From Gluconobacter cerinus (lineage in GTDB: Bacteria; Pseudomonadota; Alphaproteobacteria; Acetobacterales; Acetobacteraceae), in the NCBI RefSeq assembly GCF_002723935.1, contig NZ_BEWM01000005.1:62001-126000 (forward strand): a stretch of DNA of 64,000 bases, given 5' to 3'. Below are positions 1 to 8,986 of the stretch, piece after piece. A program made the translations under genes and the position numbers. Within the stretch, counting starts at the first letter, position 1. Each line of letters begins with the position of its first letter. Below the pieces are notes generated by a model. The model searched no databases. It saw only the letters and a program-made list of their open reading frames with translations, and was not told where the DNA came from.

Positions 1-1
1 G

Positions 2-1447
2 AAACATGTTACGGCTCAGGTAGATGCACGGAAAGTCGTCGTTATTTCCCAGCACTTGCATCATGCCGATGCAATCAGAGCCGCAGGCGGCCATGTTGTG
101 TCTCAGGTGGACCCGCACAGCATGCTTGAACAGGTTGATGAAGTCTGGACAACGGGTCGGGACGACATCGCGCTTCTTGGTGCAGCTTATGGTCGCTTAG
201 TGAGAATATGGTCGCCCGAAGGAGGCGAGGGCGTATTTTCCGCAACCATGGCTCTCGAATGGCTGACACGGGCCATTTCCTGGCGTAGCCCGTTCGATGG
301 CAGGTCAATCGATCTAACCGAAGCGGTAAGGATCGTTTCTGACGATCGTCGTGCCTGGGAGCGGACGCGGGATGTGGCGGTCTGCGTTGGCATGGCATGG
401 TGGAAACGCGAGCGTATTCGCGAGTTTTTCAATGTGAGCCGGAAGAGGATCTTTTTTCGGCATTCCATGTATGGCGCTTTAAGCGAAGCGCAACGTCGCA
501 AAGGAATAATTGCTGCCTGGTCCAGCCGTACCCCGTCTGGACTGAAAAATAAGGCAAAGGCTCAGGGGGTGGGCATTTGCCAGGTTGAAGATGGCTTTCT
601 GCGGTCTGTCGGGCTCGGAAGTGATCTTCTTCCCCCCTGTTCTATCGTGCTCGATAGGGCGGGCATCTATTTTGATCCTTCTCGCCCCAGTGATCTTGAA
701 AAGATCCTGATGCAGACTTCTTTCGATGACAGCCTGCGGGCTCGTGCTCGCCATTTGATTGACACACTCGTAGCGCGGAATGTCTCCAAATACGGGAGTA
801 CGGCTGACGTTGGTTCCTTGCTTTCACGTCCTGCCGGGAAGACGGTTATTCTGGTGCCGGGGCAGGTCAGTAACGATCTATCCATTCGGTTGGGCTGTGG
901 GGACGTCAGCGACAACCTCTCCTTGCTTCGTAATGTTCGGGATCGGATGCCCGATGCACACATTGTTTTTCGTCCTCACCCGGACGTGGATGCAGGCCAT
1001 CGCCCCGGTGCAGTCAGAGATGATATCGCCCTGCAGTATGCAGACGAGATCGCACGAGGTGGCCCAATGGTCTCTTTGATTGCTCAGGTAGACGAAGTTC
1101 ACACCATGACATCGCTTGCAGGCTTCGAGGCGTTGTTACGGGGGCGTGCGGTGACGACTTATGGAAATCCATTCTACGCAGGGTGGGGGCTGACGTGCGA
1201 TCTGGCTCCGAGCACCGGCCGTAGGGGAAGAAATCTACAACTGGAAGAGCTTGTAGCGGGGGCGCTCATTCTCTATCCGCTTTATTTGGATCCGGTCACC
1301 CGAACACCCTGTGGGCCTGAAGTTCTTGTTGAGAGACTTTCAGACCCAACAATATGGACAACATCTTTCACTGTGCGTTTACGAAGATTGCAAGGCCGTC
1401 TACGTAGGCGAATACAGCATACACGCATGAGGATCTGGCCGAAATGA
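2..1447 (+). CDS. KpsC-like capsule polysaccharide protein, 5' end outside window
   Basis: The reading frame is open to the left edge (no stop upstream of the TTG at 56), so the gene begins outside the window. The visible part matches the C-terminal module of KpsC-type proteins (Capsule_synth family): EDGFLRSVGLGSD followed by an IYFDPSRPSDLE-type segment, FRPHPDV, and HTMTSLAGFEALLRG before YGNPFYAGWGLT. KpsC proteins have two related glycosyltransferase modules, and the first part here looks like the end of the first module. KpsC adds beta-Kdo linker residues to lyso-phosphatidylglycerol in group 2 capsules; that activity is known for the family, and its substrate here is inference. The stop overlaps the next start (ATGA), so the two are probably translationally coupled. 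Confidence 0.85.
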   Translation, partial: KHVTAQVDARKVVVISQHLHHADAIRAAGGHVVSQVDPHSMLEQVDEVWTTGRDDIALLGAAYGRLVRIWSPEGGEGVFSATMALEWLTRAISWRSPFDGRSIDLTEAVRIVSDDRRAWERTRDVAVCVGMAWWKRERIREFFNVSRKRIFFRHSMYGALSEAQRRKGIIAAWSSRTPSGLKNKAKAQGVGICQVEDGFLRSVGLGSDLLPPCSIVLDRAGIYFDPSRPSDLEKILMQTSFDDSLRARARHLIDTLVARNVSKYGSTADVGSLLSRPAGKTVILVPGQVSNDLSIRLGCGDVSDNLSLLRNVRDRMPDAHIVFRPHPDVDAGHRPGAVRDDIALQYADEIARGGPMVSLIAQVDEVHTMTSLAGFEALLRGRAVTTYGNPFYAGWGLTCDLAPSTGRRGRNLQLEELVAGALILYPLYLDPVTRTPCGPEVLVERLSDPTIWTTSFTVRLRRLQGRLRRRIQHTRMRIWPK

Positions 1448-2811
1448 AGGCACCGGGCGATAGCCACTTCGGCAAGAAACATCTCAAGCCTCTGAAAAGT
1501 CGGAATTTCCTGTTTCTACAGGGATTAATGGGGCCGTTTTTTGAGCGCGTCGGAGAAGCCCTGCTGGCAGATGGCTACAAGGTTTCCAAAATTAACTTCA
1601 ATGGCGGAGACAAGCTTTTCTGGCGCCTCCCAGGTGGTGTGGACTATCGGGGAAGCCTTGAAGACTGGCCTGATTTTCTGCGCAACTTCATTGTGCAACG
1701 CGAAATTACGGATGTCGTTATTTTCGGAGACTGTCGCCTGCATCACATGGCCGCGGCGAAGGTCTGTGAAGAGCTCCAAATTCCGATGCATGTCTTTGAA
1801 GAAGGGTATCTCAGGCCGGACTGGGTGACGCTTGAACTTGGGGGCGTGAACGGCCACTCGCGTTTGCCGCGCGATCCCGACTATTACCGCGTGGAAGCAC
1901 AATTGCTTCCTCCCCAGCTGCCTCACAGGTCCGTGCCATCCTCTTTTCAAAGGCGTGCAGCGGAAGGTATTGCCTATAATACTGCGGACCTTCTTTTGAG
2001 ATGGTATTTCCCGCATTGGACAAACCATCGTCCGTGGCATCCCCTTGTTGAGGGAATGGGTTGGCTGAAGCGGTTTTCGCGTCGTAAGGCTGTTGCCGAA
2101 CGTACGAAGAAAGTTCTGAGCAGGCTTGAGGCCTGTAAAGCGCCTTATATGCTCTTTCCTCTCCAGTTGGATGCGGATGCTCAGGTCCGTCTCCATTCGG
2201 GCTTTAGTGGCATGCAGGAGGCGATTGAATACGTCATTTCTTCCTTTGCGGCTCATGCACCCGCAAATATGCGGCTGATCATCAAGCAGCATCCCCTGGA
2301 TAATGGTCTGCGTGATTGGCGGCATATTATTGCGTGCTCCGGGCGGCATCATGGAGTGCTCGGGCGGATTGGCTTTATCGAGGGGGGTGACATTGCCTTG
2401 CTGGTCAAGCAAGCTGAAGGCGTCATCACCATCAACAGTACAACTGGTACATTGGCGCTGGCAGAAGGTATTCCAGTTATTACGCTAGGGCAGGCCATCT
2501 ACAATATTCCCGGCATTACATACGAGGGAACACTCGACGCATTCTGGAAGACCCCGGAAAAGCCGGATATGGAGCTTTTCGCTGCGTTCAGGCGCGTTCT
2601 GGTCGAATACTGCCTTGTTGCCGGTGGCTTTTTCTCAGACGAAGCCATGTCCAAGCTGGTGCAAGGTGTCGTGGCAAAGCTTGAACGACATTCGCCTCAA
2701 CTGTTTCAGACACGGGCGACTGAGGAAGGGCATGAATTCTGGCATGGAATGAGCCGTCCGCTCTTACGTCTTTCAGAAAAGGTTGCGGACGCAGTAGGGG
2801 CTCCTGAGTGA
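1444..2811 (+). CDS. KpsS-like capsule polysaccharide protein
   Basis: A 455-residue protein of the KpsS type. The N-terminus has the family opening FLFLQGLMGPFFERVGEAL followed by NFNGGDKLFW. Further motifs are VFEEGYLRPDW near residue 120, IKQHPLDNG near 280 and TINSTTGTLALAEGIPVITLG near 330-350, which is the KpsS/KpsC active-site fold signature. In known systems KpsS adds the first Kdo to the lipid acceptor and KpsC extends the linker. It overlaps the KpsC-like gene by 4 bases at its start and the following glycosyltransferase by 4 bases at its end (GTGA), so the three genes form one unit. The pairing supports assembly of a lipid-linked surface polysaccharide. Confidence 0.85.
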   Translation: MKAPGDSHFGKKHLKPLKSRNFLFLQGLMGPFFERVGEALLADGYKVSKINFNGGDKLFWRLPGGVDYRGSLEDWPDFLRNFIVQREITDVVIFGDCRLHHMAAAKVCEELQIPMHVFEEGYLRPDWVTLELGGVNGHSRLPRDPDYYRVEAQLLPPQLPHRSVPSSFQRRAAEGIAYNTADLLLRWYFPHWTNHRPWHPLVEGMGWLKRFSRRKAVAERTKKVLSRLEACKAPYMLFPLQLDADAQVRLHSGFSGMQEAIEYVISSFAAHAPANMRLIIKQHPLDNGLRDWRHIIACSGRHHGVLGRIGFIEGGDIALLVKQAEGVITINSTTGTLALAEGIPVITLGQAIYNIPGITYEGTLDAFWKTPEKPDMELFAAFRRVLVEYCLVAGGFFSDEAMSKLVQGVVAKLERHSPQLFQTRATEEGHEFWHGMSRPLLRLSEKVADAVGAPE

Positions 2812-4022
2812 AGGAAAGTCAGGCAACATCTCCGTTTCTTCTTGATATTTCACGCCTTCTTTCCCGTTCGGGAGCGAGTGTACCAACGGGCATTGATCGG
2901 GTCGAGCTGGCCTATGCGCGATACCTGTTGGCTCATGTATCAGAACAAACGCGCTTTTGTGCCATGCACCCAATTGGTGTGATGGGAATGATTGACCAGG
3001 CCACGGCGCGGCGGTTCATACAGGCCCTGGAACTTCAGTGGGGACAATCTGGTTCCGGCCGGCCGGCCGCGCGCCTATGCGGTGCGATTAATCGTGGCCT
3101 GTTCTGGCATCGGCCTGCAGCAATGGCTCCTGGCACAATATACCTTAATGTTTCACATCATCATCTGACACGCCCTAAAGTGGTCGGTGCCTTTCTCAGG
3201 CAGACAGGTGCTCGTTTCGTGGTGATGATTCATGATCTTATTCCGATAGACTACCCGGAATATTCTCGCCCGAGAGAGCCCGCGCGGCATGAAATCCGTC
3301 TTAAGACAGTCGCACGTTATGCCGATTCCATTATTGTACCGTCGCACTACGTGAAGGAAACGGTCTGTCGACATCTGACGGAACTCTCAGTCGATATTCC
3401 AGTCCATGCAGTTCTTCACGGGGTCGATGCTCCACACCTCCATACACGCACGATGGAACTGGATGCATCACTTCGCGATCAGCTCAAAGGACGACCCTAT
3501 TTTGTATGTCTGGGCACCATTGAGCCCCGTAAGAACCATCTTCTCTTGCTCAATGTTTGGCGTCGTCTTGTTGAACAGGCACCATCCTCGGCACCTGTAC
3601 TGGTAATCGTAGGAAAGCGGGGCTGGGAGAACGAGAATATTCTTGATCTTCTAGATCGCGCACCAGCCCTCAAGGGACACGTCATTGAGTGCCAGTCATT
3701 GCCTGACACGATGGTTCAAACCCTTCTGAAAGGCAGCTCTGGGCTCCTGTTCCCATCATTTGTCGAAGGTTTCGGGCTTCCACTTGCGGAAGCTTTGTCG
3801 CTGGGCGTGCCTGCGCTTTGTTCCGATATTCCAGTTTTACGAGAGGTCGGAGGATATGCGGCGAGCTATCTCGATCCTCTGGACGGGCCGGCATGGTTGG
3901 ACGCGATTATGCATTACGCTGCTTCGGGGTGTGACAGGACAGACCATACGTTACAGACAGAAAGCTTCTGCACCCTTTCCTGGGAAGAGAGCGTAGCGCA
4001 AGCACTTTCACTGATACAGTAA
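2808..4022 (+). CDS. Glycosyltransferase family 4 (group 1)
   Basis: A 404-residue GT-B glycosyltransferase starting with GTG inside the stop of the KpsS-like gene. The N-terminal half has STGIDRVE-like and MIHDLIPIDYPEY segments. The C-terminal half has CLGTIEPRKNHLLLLNVW near residue 230 and the nucleotide-sugar loop FPSFVEGFGLPLAEALSLGVPALCSDIPVLREVGG near 310-345, including the E-x7-E motif typical of GT4. It is the last gene of the capsule-like unit and probably adds a sugar to the polysaccharide; donor and acceptor cannot be read from sequence. It converges on the next glycosyltransferase with 67 bases between them and no clear terminator. Confidence 0.85.
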   Translation: MKESQATSPFLLDISRLLSRSGASVPTGIDRVELAYARYLLAHVSEQTRFCAMHPIGVMGMIDQATARRFIQALELQWGQSGSGRPAARLCGAINRGLFWHRPAAMAPGTIYLNVSHHHLTRPKVVGAFLRQTGARFVVMIHDLIPIDYPEYSRPREPARHEIRLKTVARYADSIIVPSHYVKETVCRHLTELSVDIPVHAVLHGVDAPHLHTRTMELDASLRDQLKGRPYFVCLGTIEPRKNHLLLLNVWRRLVEQAPSSAPVLVIVGKRGWENENILDLLDRAPALKGHVIECQSLPDTMVQTLLKGSSGLLFPSFVEGFGLPLAEALSLGVPALCSDIPVLREVGGYAASYLDPLDGPAWLDAIMHYAASGCDRTDHTLQTESFCTLSWEESVAQALSLIQ

Positions 4023-4089
4023 TCTGAAAGTATTTATCGAAATTCCATTTAAAATAACTGCTAGATGACTGGTTTTCTATCGCGGGCGA

Positions 4090-5238
4090 TCACCCATCCA
4101 GCAGGGTTTGGTAGAATTTCTTCATGCGTCGTGCATAGGGTTCAATAGCAAAGTCCTGTGCACGTTTCCGGCCTGAAGACGAAAGAGCCGCCCATAATGC
4201 ATCGTCTTGGTCGAGCGTTTTAATGCCTCCAGCCAATGCTTCTACGTTTGTGCTGTCTACAAGAAGCGCTGAAGTTCCTGAAATTTCCTCTGTTGCATGC
4301 CCTAGGCTCGTCAAAACGGGGGTGCCTAGAAGCATGGCTTCCAGAATAGGCAGACCAAAGCCTTCCGCCAGAGACGGAAAAGCGACGCATCGTGCTTCTC
4401 TGATGGCGCGAACTAAGGCCGGGCGGCTGCACCAGGGCAGGATCCGCACGCGCTCAGGAACTGGATGATGCTTGAGGGCATGAAGCTCTTCTGCTCCCCC
4501 AAATCCTAAAGCGCCGATTATGGTCAACGGGCGAGTTGTTCCAGAGCGACCATGGGCTTCGATCAGTCGTCCAACATTTTTGCGACGTTCAATCGTGCCG
4601 AAGTAGAGAAAACCGTCTTTTGGACAAGGAGCCTCGACAGTCAGCGCTTCAGCCATGAGGTCTGTTGGAAACGAAACCGATTGAGACAGCATGCTGATTT
4701 TCTCCGGAGGTAGTCCGAAGAAACGGATCAGATCCTGCCGGACCGCTTCTGAAACCGTGACAATGGCATCAGCATTGTCACACCAGAATTTCAGACGTCT
4801 ATGAAGGCGCTTGACCGGAGTGTCGCTGAACTCAGGGTGGAGCAGTGGAATAATGTCGTGGATCGTCACGACATTGGGAATGCCTGGCCACTGCAGGGGA
4901 ACCGGATAGGTCCAATGCATCAGATCCGGTGGCACGTCAGCTTTTATGGAAATCGGCCTATGAAGCGTCCGGTCCCTTATTTCGGCTGTTCGATAAAGGT
5001 CGTGACCAATATAGCCGTCACCTGTCTGCTGGACGCAACTGTTGGGCCAAGTGCTACGGACGAGGCGTTTGATTTTCTGGGGAAAGTTATGAACATTTGC
5101 GTGCGTGGCCATGTCATCATGTAGCCACGCCGGGCGAATGCCTGCCTCGTTGTATGCTTCTCCCAAAGTCGCTGCGTATGTTGCAACGCCCGTGCCACCA
5201 GCACGGCCCGTATTGCGGGTATCAAGTCCAATCCGCAT
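4090..5238 (-). CDS. Glycosyltransferase family 4 (group 1)
   Basis: A 382-residue GT4 enzyme. It opens with RIGLDTRNTGRAGGTGVATYA, the glycine-rich N-terminus of mannosyltransferase-like group 1 enzymes. It has VTIHDIIPLLHPEF near residue 130, YFGTIERRKNVGRLIEAH near 220 and FPSLAEGFGLPILEAMLLGTPVLTS near 290-315 with the E-x7-E pair. It lies 5 bases downstream of the fatty-acid-hydroxylase-like gene on the same strand, so they are probably co-transcribed. It is similar in architecture but clearly different in sequence from the facing GT4 enzyme, so it is not a recent duplicate. Confidence 0.85.
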   Translation of the reverse strand: MRIGLDTRNTGRAGGTGVATYAATLGEAYNEAGIRPAWLHDDMATHANVHNFPQKIKRLVRSTWPNSCVQQTGDGYIGHDLYRTAEIRDRTLHRPISIKADVPPDLMHWTYPVPLQWPGIPNVVTIHDIIPLLHPEFSDTPVKRLHRRLKFWCDNADAIVTVSEAVRQDLIRFFGLPPEKISMLSQSVSFPTDLMAEALTVEAPCPKDGFLYFGTIERRKNVGRLIEAHGRSGTTRPLTIIGALGFGGAEELHALKHHPVPERVRILPWCSRPALVRAIREARCVAFPSLAEGFGLPILEAMLLGTPVLTSLGHATEEISGTSALLVDSTNVEALAGGIKTLDQDDALWAALSSSGRKRAQDFAIEPYARRMKKFYQTLLDG

Positions 5239-5243
5239 TGGTA

Positions 5244-5903
5244 TCAGGGAGAGCGTCCGGTCTTGGTGTGGAAAATCCGATCCCAGACATCGTTGCTTAC
5301 CGCGAAATTTTTTTCTGGCGCAGCATAATGATGAATGAGGTGGTGACGACGCAGTTTGCGAAGAATGCCCCGCTTTGGTCGATACTGATGACAGGCGTAG
5401 TGAACAAGATCGTAGACAATATAGCCCGCGAGAAAGCCGAGGAAAAATGTGGTGCCGTTATGGCCCCCTAAAAAATGCGCCAAAGCCCAGAGCAAGCCTG
5501 CAAGGGGAAGGCTGACGGACAGGGGCATCATGTTGCGGAGCTTCTCTCCGGGCTCATCATGATGATTGCCGTGGATCAGGAAGATAAATCGTTTGCCAAT
5601 CTCGTGTGAGAGATCGAGGTGGAAAAGGAAACGATGACCCAGGTATTCAAAAAAAGACCAGAAGATGAGGCCCATAAGGAACAGGGCTACAAATGGAGCC
5701 ACCGCCATCGGCACACAGTCCAGACAGACAAGGGAAAATATGACGACCCAGACCGGGATGAAAACTGACAACGGCATATATGTAAGCCGTTCCAGCCAGT
5801 CATTTCTGAAAAGCCTCAATGACACTCGGCAGAATTCCCCTGAAACCTTTGTTGTCTGTGCTGAATTCCCTCTTTTTTCGGAAAACAGAACGCGTTGATC
5901 CAT
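5244..5903 (-). CDS. Fatty acid hydroxylase / sterol desaturase family protein
   Basis: A 219-residue membrane protein with the eight-histidine di-iron pattern of the fatty acid hydroxylase superfamily: HRFLFH at 90-95, HGNHH at 111-115, HYACH at 168-172 and HHLIHHY at 187-193. Hydrophobic segments lie near residues 44-62, 65-85, 127-145 and 150-168. Its compact size and histidine spacing resemble the FA2H-type fatty acid 2-hydroxylase core. Acetic acid bacteria are known to contain 2-hydroxy fatty acids, so 2-hydroxylation of lipid acyl chains is a reasonable inference. It is the first gene of a two-gene unit with a GT4 glycosyltransferase, which would suit a glycolipid or sphingolipid-like pathway, but this is not shown by the sequence. 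Confidence 0.8.
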   Translation of the reverse strand: MDQRVLFSEKRGNSAQTTKVSGEFCRVSLRLFRNDWLERLTYMPLSVFIPVWVVIFSLVCLDCVPMAVAPFVALFLMGLIFWSFFEYLGHRFLFHLDLSHEIGKRFIFLIHGNHHDEPGEKLRNMMPLSVSLPLAGLLWALAHFLGGHNGTTFFLGFLAGYIVYDLVHYACHQYRPKRGILRKLRRHHLIHHYAAPEKNFAVSNDVWDRIFHTKTGRSP

Positions 5904-6388
5904 GCGATCATATCGATGTTCTCAAGACACGCATAGTAATGTTTGAGCTTCAAACTGAAGGATGTGCCCTTCTTGCACCAGCTCAGCAGGTTAACGAAGG
6001 CTTTCAAACTAGTCAGACCACTCAACTTGGTTCCAAACATTTCTGAATAGGTGGTTTGTTTGAACGAACACATCTTCAGATTTCGTAAAATGTCAGAAAT
6101 TTACGAAGGTTTTTTCAAATTTCAGGTCGCAAGACGTGATTTCTCGATACATCTCGCATGTGATCATTGCTCTGACGCTGCTATTGGAGCGAGCTCACCT
6201 GGGGCGTCAAATCTGTTCATCATTCTGTCGCTGAGGTTACGATGAGCATGGGACTACTTGTCGTATGGAAATATGGCTTTTTTAGCGATCGATAATCTTT
6301 GCCGGATGAAGTTCCTGCTGCCGAGGCATACAAGAACTTCATCAACGGCAAACATTGGCGCTGAAGTAATCAGTTGCCGTTTTGAAGA
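5904..6388. other. Intergenic region, no gene recognised
   Basis: This 485-base stretch holds the 5' side of the hydroxylase gene and the 3' side of the SDR gene. No RNA gene, strong terminator or known repeat is seen. A short plus-strand phrase ending at 6363 reads as PAAEAYKNFINGKHWR and then a stop; it looks protein-like but has no open frame before it. It may be the eroded 3' end of a lost gene. Confidence 0.4.
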
Positions 6389-7174
6389 TTACAAGATCGT
6401 CGGGACAATGCCGCCTTCGCACCTGATCGCAGCACCATTGGTCACGGCGCCGAATGGGCTGGAAAGCAAGGCGACCTGAGCTGCAATTTCCTCCGGGTGG
6501 ATGAGGCGCTGGAGCAGAGAAAGAGGGCGCATTGTTTTGAAGAATTCTGCTTCCCGCTCTTCTTCGGACGCGTCCTTGTTCGTAACGGCCGCCTTGATAA
6601 AGGCCGTACTGCCTTCGGATTTTGTTGGGCCCGGAAGAACGCAATTGACGGTAACGCCGGTTCCCTTGGTTTCTTCAGCCAGGCCGCGTGACACAGCAAG
6701 CTGCGCTGTCTTGGTCATGGCATAGTGAATGGTGTCTCCCGGTGTGACGACGCCGCATTCGCTGGAGACAAAGATGATGCGTCCCCAGTTCTGCGCAATC
6801 ATGTTTGGGAAATAGTGCCGGGAAAGGCGGACGCCGCTCATGATATTGACTTCGAAGATATGGCTCCATTCTTCGTCCGCGATATCGGCAAAAGCTTTAG
6901 GTTCAAAAATCCCAAGGTTGTTGATCAGGATATCAACGGAGGGGACGGCTTCAACCAACGCTGCAACTCCGGCCTGTGTCCCGGCATCAGCCTGAACGGC
7001 ACGCACCTGCGTTGGTGCATTCAATTCTGTCGTGGCTGCATCCAGCTTTGACTCGCTTCGACCGCAAATGACGACATTGACGCCCTCCGCCACGAAACGC
7101 TTGGCAATGGCCAGTCCGATCCCGGACGTTGAGCCAGTAATCAGGGCGGTTTTGCCTTTAAGGTTCAGATCCAT
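6389..7174 (-). CDS. SDR family oxidoreductase
   Basis: A 261-residue classical short-chain dehydrogenase/reductase. The cofactor motif TGSTSGIG is at residues 13-20, the NNLG element near 85-88, and the catalytic set is S137/S138, Y151 and K155 in HYAMTK. The unusual extended C-terminal loop (residues 180-220, rich in charged residues) matches the NAD(P)-dependent SDRs often annotated as 3-oxoacyl-ACP reductase-like. It is the last gene of the IclR/GlcG/MFS/SDR cluster on the minus strand, 58 bases after the MFS gene. The substrate is unknown; the context suggests metabolism or clearance of the compound sensed by the IclR regulator. Confidence 0.8.
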   Translation of the reverse strand: MDLNLKGKTALITGSTSGIGLAIAKRFVAEGVNVVICGRSESKLDAATTELNAPTQVRAVQADAGTQAGVAALVEAVPSVDILINNLGIFEPKAFADIADEEWSHIFEVNIMSGVRLSRHYFPNMIAQNWGRIIFVSSECGVVTPGDTIHYAMTKTAQLAVSRGLAEETKGTGVTVNCVLPGPTKSEGSTAFIKAAVTNKDASEEEREAEFFKTMRPLSLLQRLIHPEEIAAQVALLSSPFGAVTNGAAIRCEGGIVPTIL

Positions 7175-7232
7175 GGTGACCTCGCATCTATTGTTTTATT
7201 TAATTTGAGAGAGTGCCGAAAAATCCGCTGGC

Positions 7233-8468
7233 TTAATCTATGGAACCACGGACCTCCCTGAGACCGCTGCGTTTCAAAGCTGCAAGCGCGATGAAATACA
7301 CTGCCAGACCGCCTACCGAGAGCAGTGCGCTTCCGATGCCCAGTGAGCCATAACCAAGCTGCCGCCCCAGAAGCACACTTCCGAGAGAGGCACCCAGAGC
7401 GTTGGCAATATTGAAAGCCGAATGGTTAAGGGACGCAGCGAGTGTCTGCGCGTCTTCCGCAAAGTCCATAAGGCGCGTCTGCAGGGCTGGACCAAGAGCA
7501 TTCACAAAGGCTGGGATAAAGAAAACATCTGCCATCAGGCCAAGTGGATTGTGCATGACATAAGGGAACAGAAGCATCACGAAAATGCTGCCTGACAGGG
7601 CCAGGATAACGGCAAGATTGATGTTTCGATCAACAATCCATGCGCCAACGTTGGTTCCGGCCAGCATGCCGCATCCCCAGATGACCATGTAAAGCATGAC
7701 CTCCCATTCGGGCACATGCGTGACGTTTTGCACGACGCTCGTCAGATACGTGTAGATGGCAAACATTCCCCCAAAGCCGATCGCCGCGGTCAGAAGCGTC
7801 AGCAGAACCTGCGTATTTCCGAGGGCTTTTACTTCTCGCAGAGGGGAGTTTTTCCGGTTCGGTACGTCGGCTGGAATATAGCGCAAAACACCTAGAAATG
7901 TGACGAAGCCCAGACTTCCAATAATGAGGTAGGCAATGCGCCAGCCGAAATGATTGGCGGCAAATGTGGAAAATGGTGCGCCAATCAGGGTTGATATCGC
8001 AATGCCGGACAGCACACGTCCAACAGCCCAGCCACGATGTGAGCGCTCGACCATAGAGGCAGCCACGAGCGCGGATATGCCGAATAATGCGCCATGCGGG
8101 AGCCCTGTGATGAAGCGCGCCACTTCAATCAGACCAGGAGTGGGCATCGCGACGCTCAGGGCATTTCCAAAACAGAATAGCAATAGCAGGACGAGCATCA
8201 GTTCCCGGCGAGAGAGGCGTGCTCCAAGGATAGTGATGAGCGGGGCGCCAACGACGACACCGAGCGCATAGGCTGTAATCGCATGGCCAGCATCTGCGGG
8301 TGTGAGGCCGAGAGATGCTGCGAACTCTGGCAGCATGCCCATAATGGCAAATTCGCCTGTCCCGACTACGAATGTCCCGAAAGTCAGGAGGAGGAGTGCA
8401 GCAGTTCTACCATGAGGAGGCGCAACCAGAGGCGCGCTTCCTTCAGGATGCAGTGTCTCTGAGGGCAT
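7233..8468 (-). CDS. MFS transporter, DHA1-type drug/sugar efflux family
   Basis: A 411-residue protein with about 12 hydrophobic segments. The opening FGTFVVGTGEFAIMGMLPEFAASLG is typical of the AraJ/YdhP/NepI branch of the DHA1 family, and the loop 2-3 motif appears as GARLSRRELM. Proteins of this branch export small molecules such as arabinose derivatives, purine nucleosides or drugs; the substrate here is not determinable. It sits 24 bases downstream of the GlcG-like gene and upstream of the SDR gene, in one probable transcription unit. Confidence 0.85.
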   Translation of the reverse strand: MPSETLHPEGSAPLVAPPHGRTAALLLLTFGTFVVGTGEFAIMGMLPEFAASLGLTPADAGHAITAYALGVVVGAPLITILGARLSRRELMLVLLLLFCFGNALSVAMPTPGLIEVARFITGLPHGALFGISALVAASMVERSHRGWAVGRVLSGIAISTLIGAPFSTFAANHFGWRIAYLIIGSLGFVTFLGVLRYIPADVPNRKNSPLREVKALGNTQVLLTLLTAAIGFGGMFAIYTYLTSVVQNVTHVPEWEVMLYMVIWGCGMLAGTNVGAWIVDRNINLAVILALSGSIFVMLLFPYVMHNPLGLMADVFFIPAFVNALGPALQTRLMDFAEDAQTLAASLNHSAFNIANALGASLGSVLLGRQLGYGSLGIGSALLSVGGLAVYFIALAALKRSGLREVRGSID

Positions 8469-8492
8469 GGAGTGATCCAGTGTTGATGGTCT

Positions 8493-8891
8493 TCAGGATG
8501 TCAGGGCGTTTGCCGCAACACGAGCAATAGCAACATCGTCTTCAGAGCTGGCACCAGATACGCCGATGCCTCCAATCACCGTACCGTCAGCAGACTTCAG
8601 GACGATCCCGCCGCCGAAGCTTGTCAGGCCGCCATTCGTATTTTCAAGCGAATATGCCTGTCCGTCTGGATGTGCGATTTTGGCGAAGTCGGCGCTGTCC
8701 ATCTGGAACAGGACGGCAGTTCTTGCCTTTTTCTGACTGACATCAATCGAGCCAAGTGGCGTCCCGTCCATGCGTAAGAAAGCCATGGGCCACGCTGCCA
8801 TATCCACGATGGAGATGCAGACTTTTAGGTTGAGCCTTTCGGCTTCCTGGACCGCAGCCTGAAGCATGGTCTGTGCAAAGGACATTTTCAT
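8493..8891 (-). CDS. GlcG/HbpS-like (DUF336) protein
   Basis: A 132-residue protein of the GlcG/HbpS family. The N-terminal helix is followed by CISIVDMAAWPMAFLRMDG, then KKARTAV near 72, and the C-terminal FGGGIVLKSADGTVIGGIGVSGASSEDD segment (residues about 95-122) that is diagnostic of the family. HbpS binds haem and GlcG is a small protein of unknown function in the glycolate locus; neither role can be assumed here. It has no signal peptide, so it is probably cytoplasmic. It lies directly between the IclR regulator and the transporter, which suggests a role linked to the transported or degraded compound. Confidence 0.8.
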   Translation of the reverse strand: MKMSFAQTMLQAAVQEAERLNLKVCISIVDMAAWPMAFLRMDGTPLGSIDVSQKKARTAVLFQMDSADFAKIAHPDGQAYSLENTNGGLTSFGGGIVLKSADGTVIGGIGVSGASSEDDVAIARVAANALTS

Positions 8892-8986
8892 GAGGAGAGA
8901 ACCTGTCTTTCTGAAGAAAAAGTTACTGCGTCAGTCCCCGATGAATAAGGGAACGCTGTCTTTCTTCAAACGGCACGAGTTCAGCA

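Noticed and set aside
5816-6073. 85-residue minus-strand frame across the hydroxylase start
   Set aside because: It overlaps the true gene start in another frame; a transposase remnant was considered, but no transposase motif is present.
6301-6363. Plus-strand phrase ending KNFINGKHWR and a stop
   Set aside because: Too short and without an open frame to identify a parent gene; mentioned only as a possible gene remnant.
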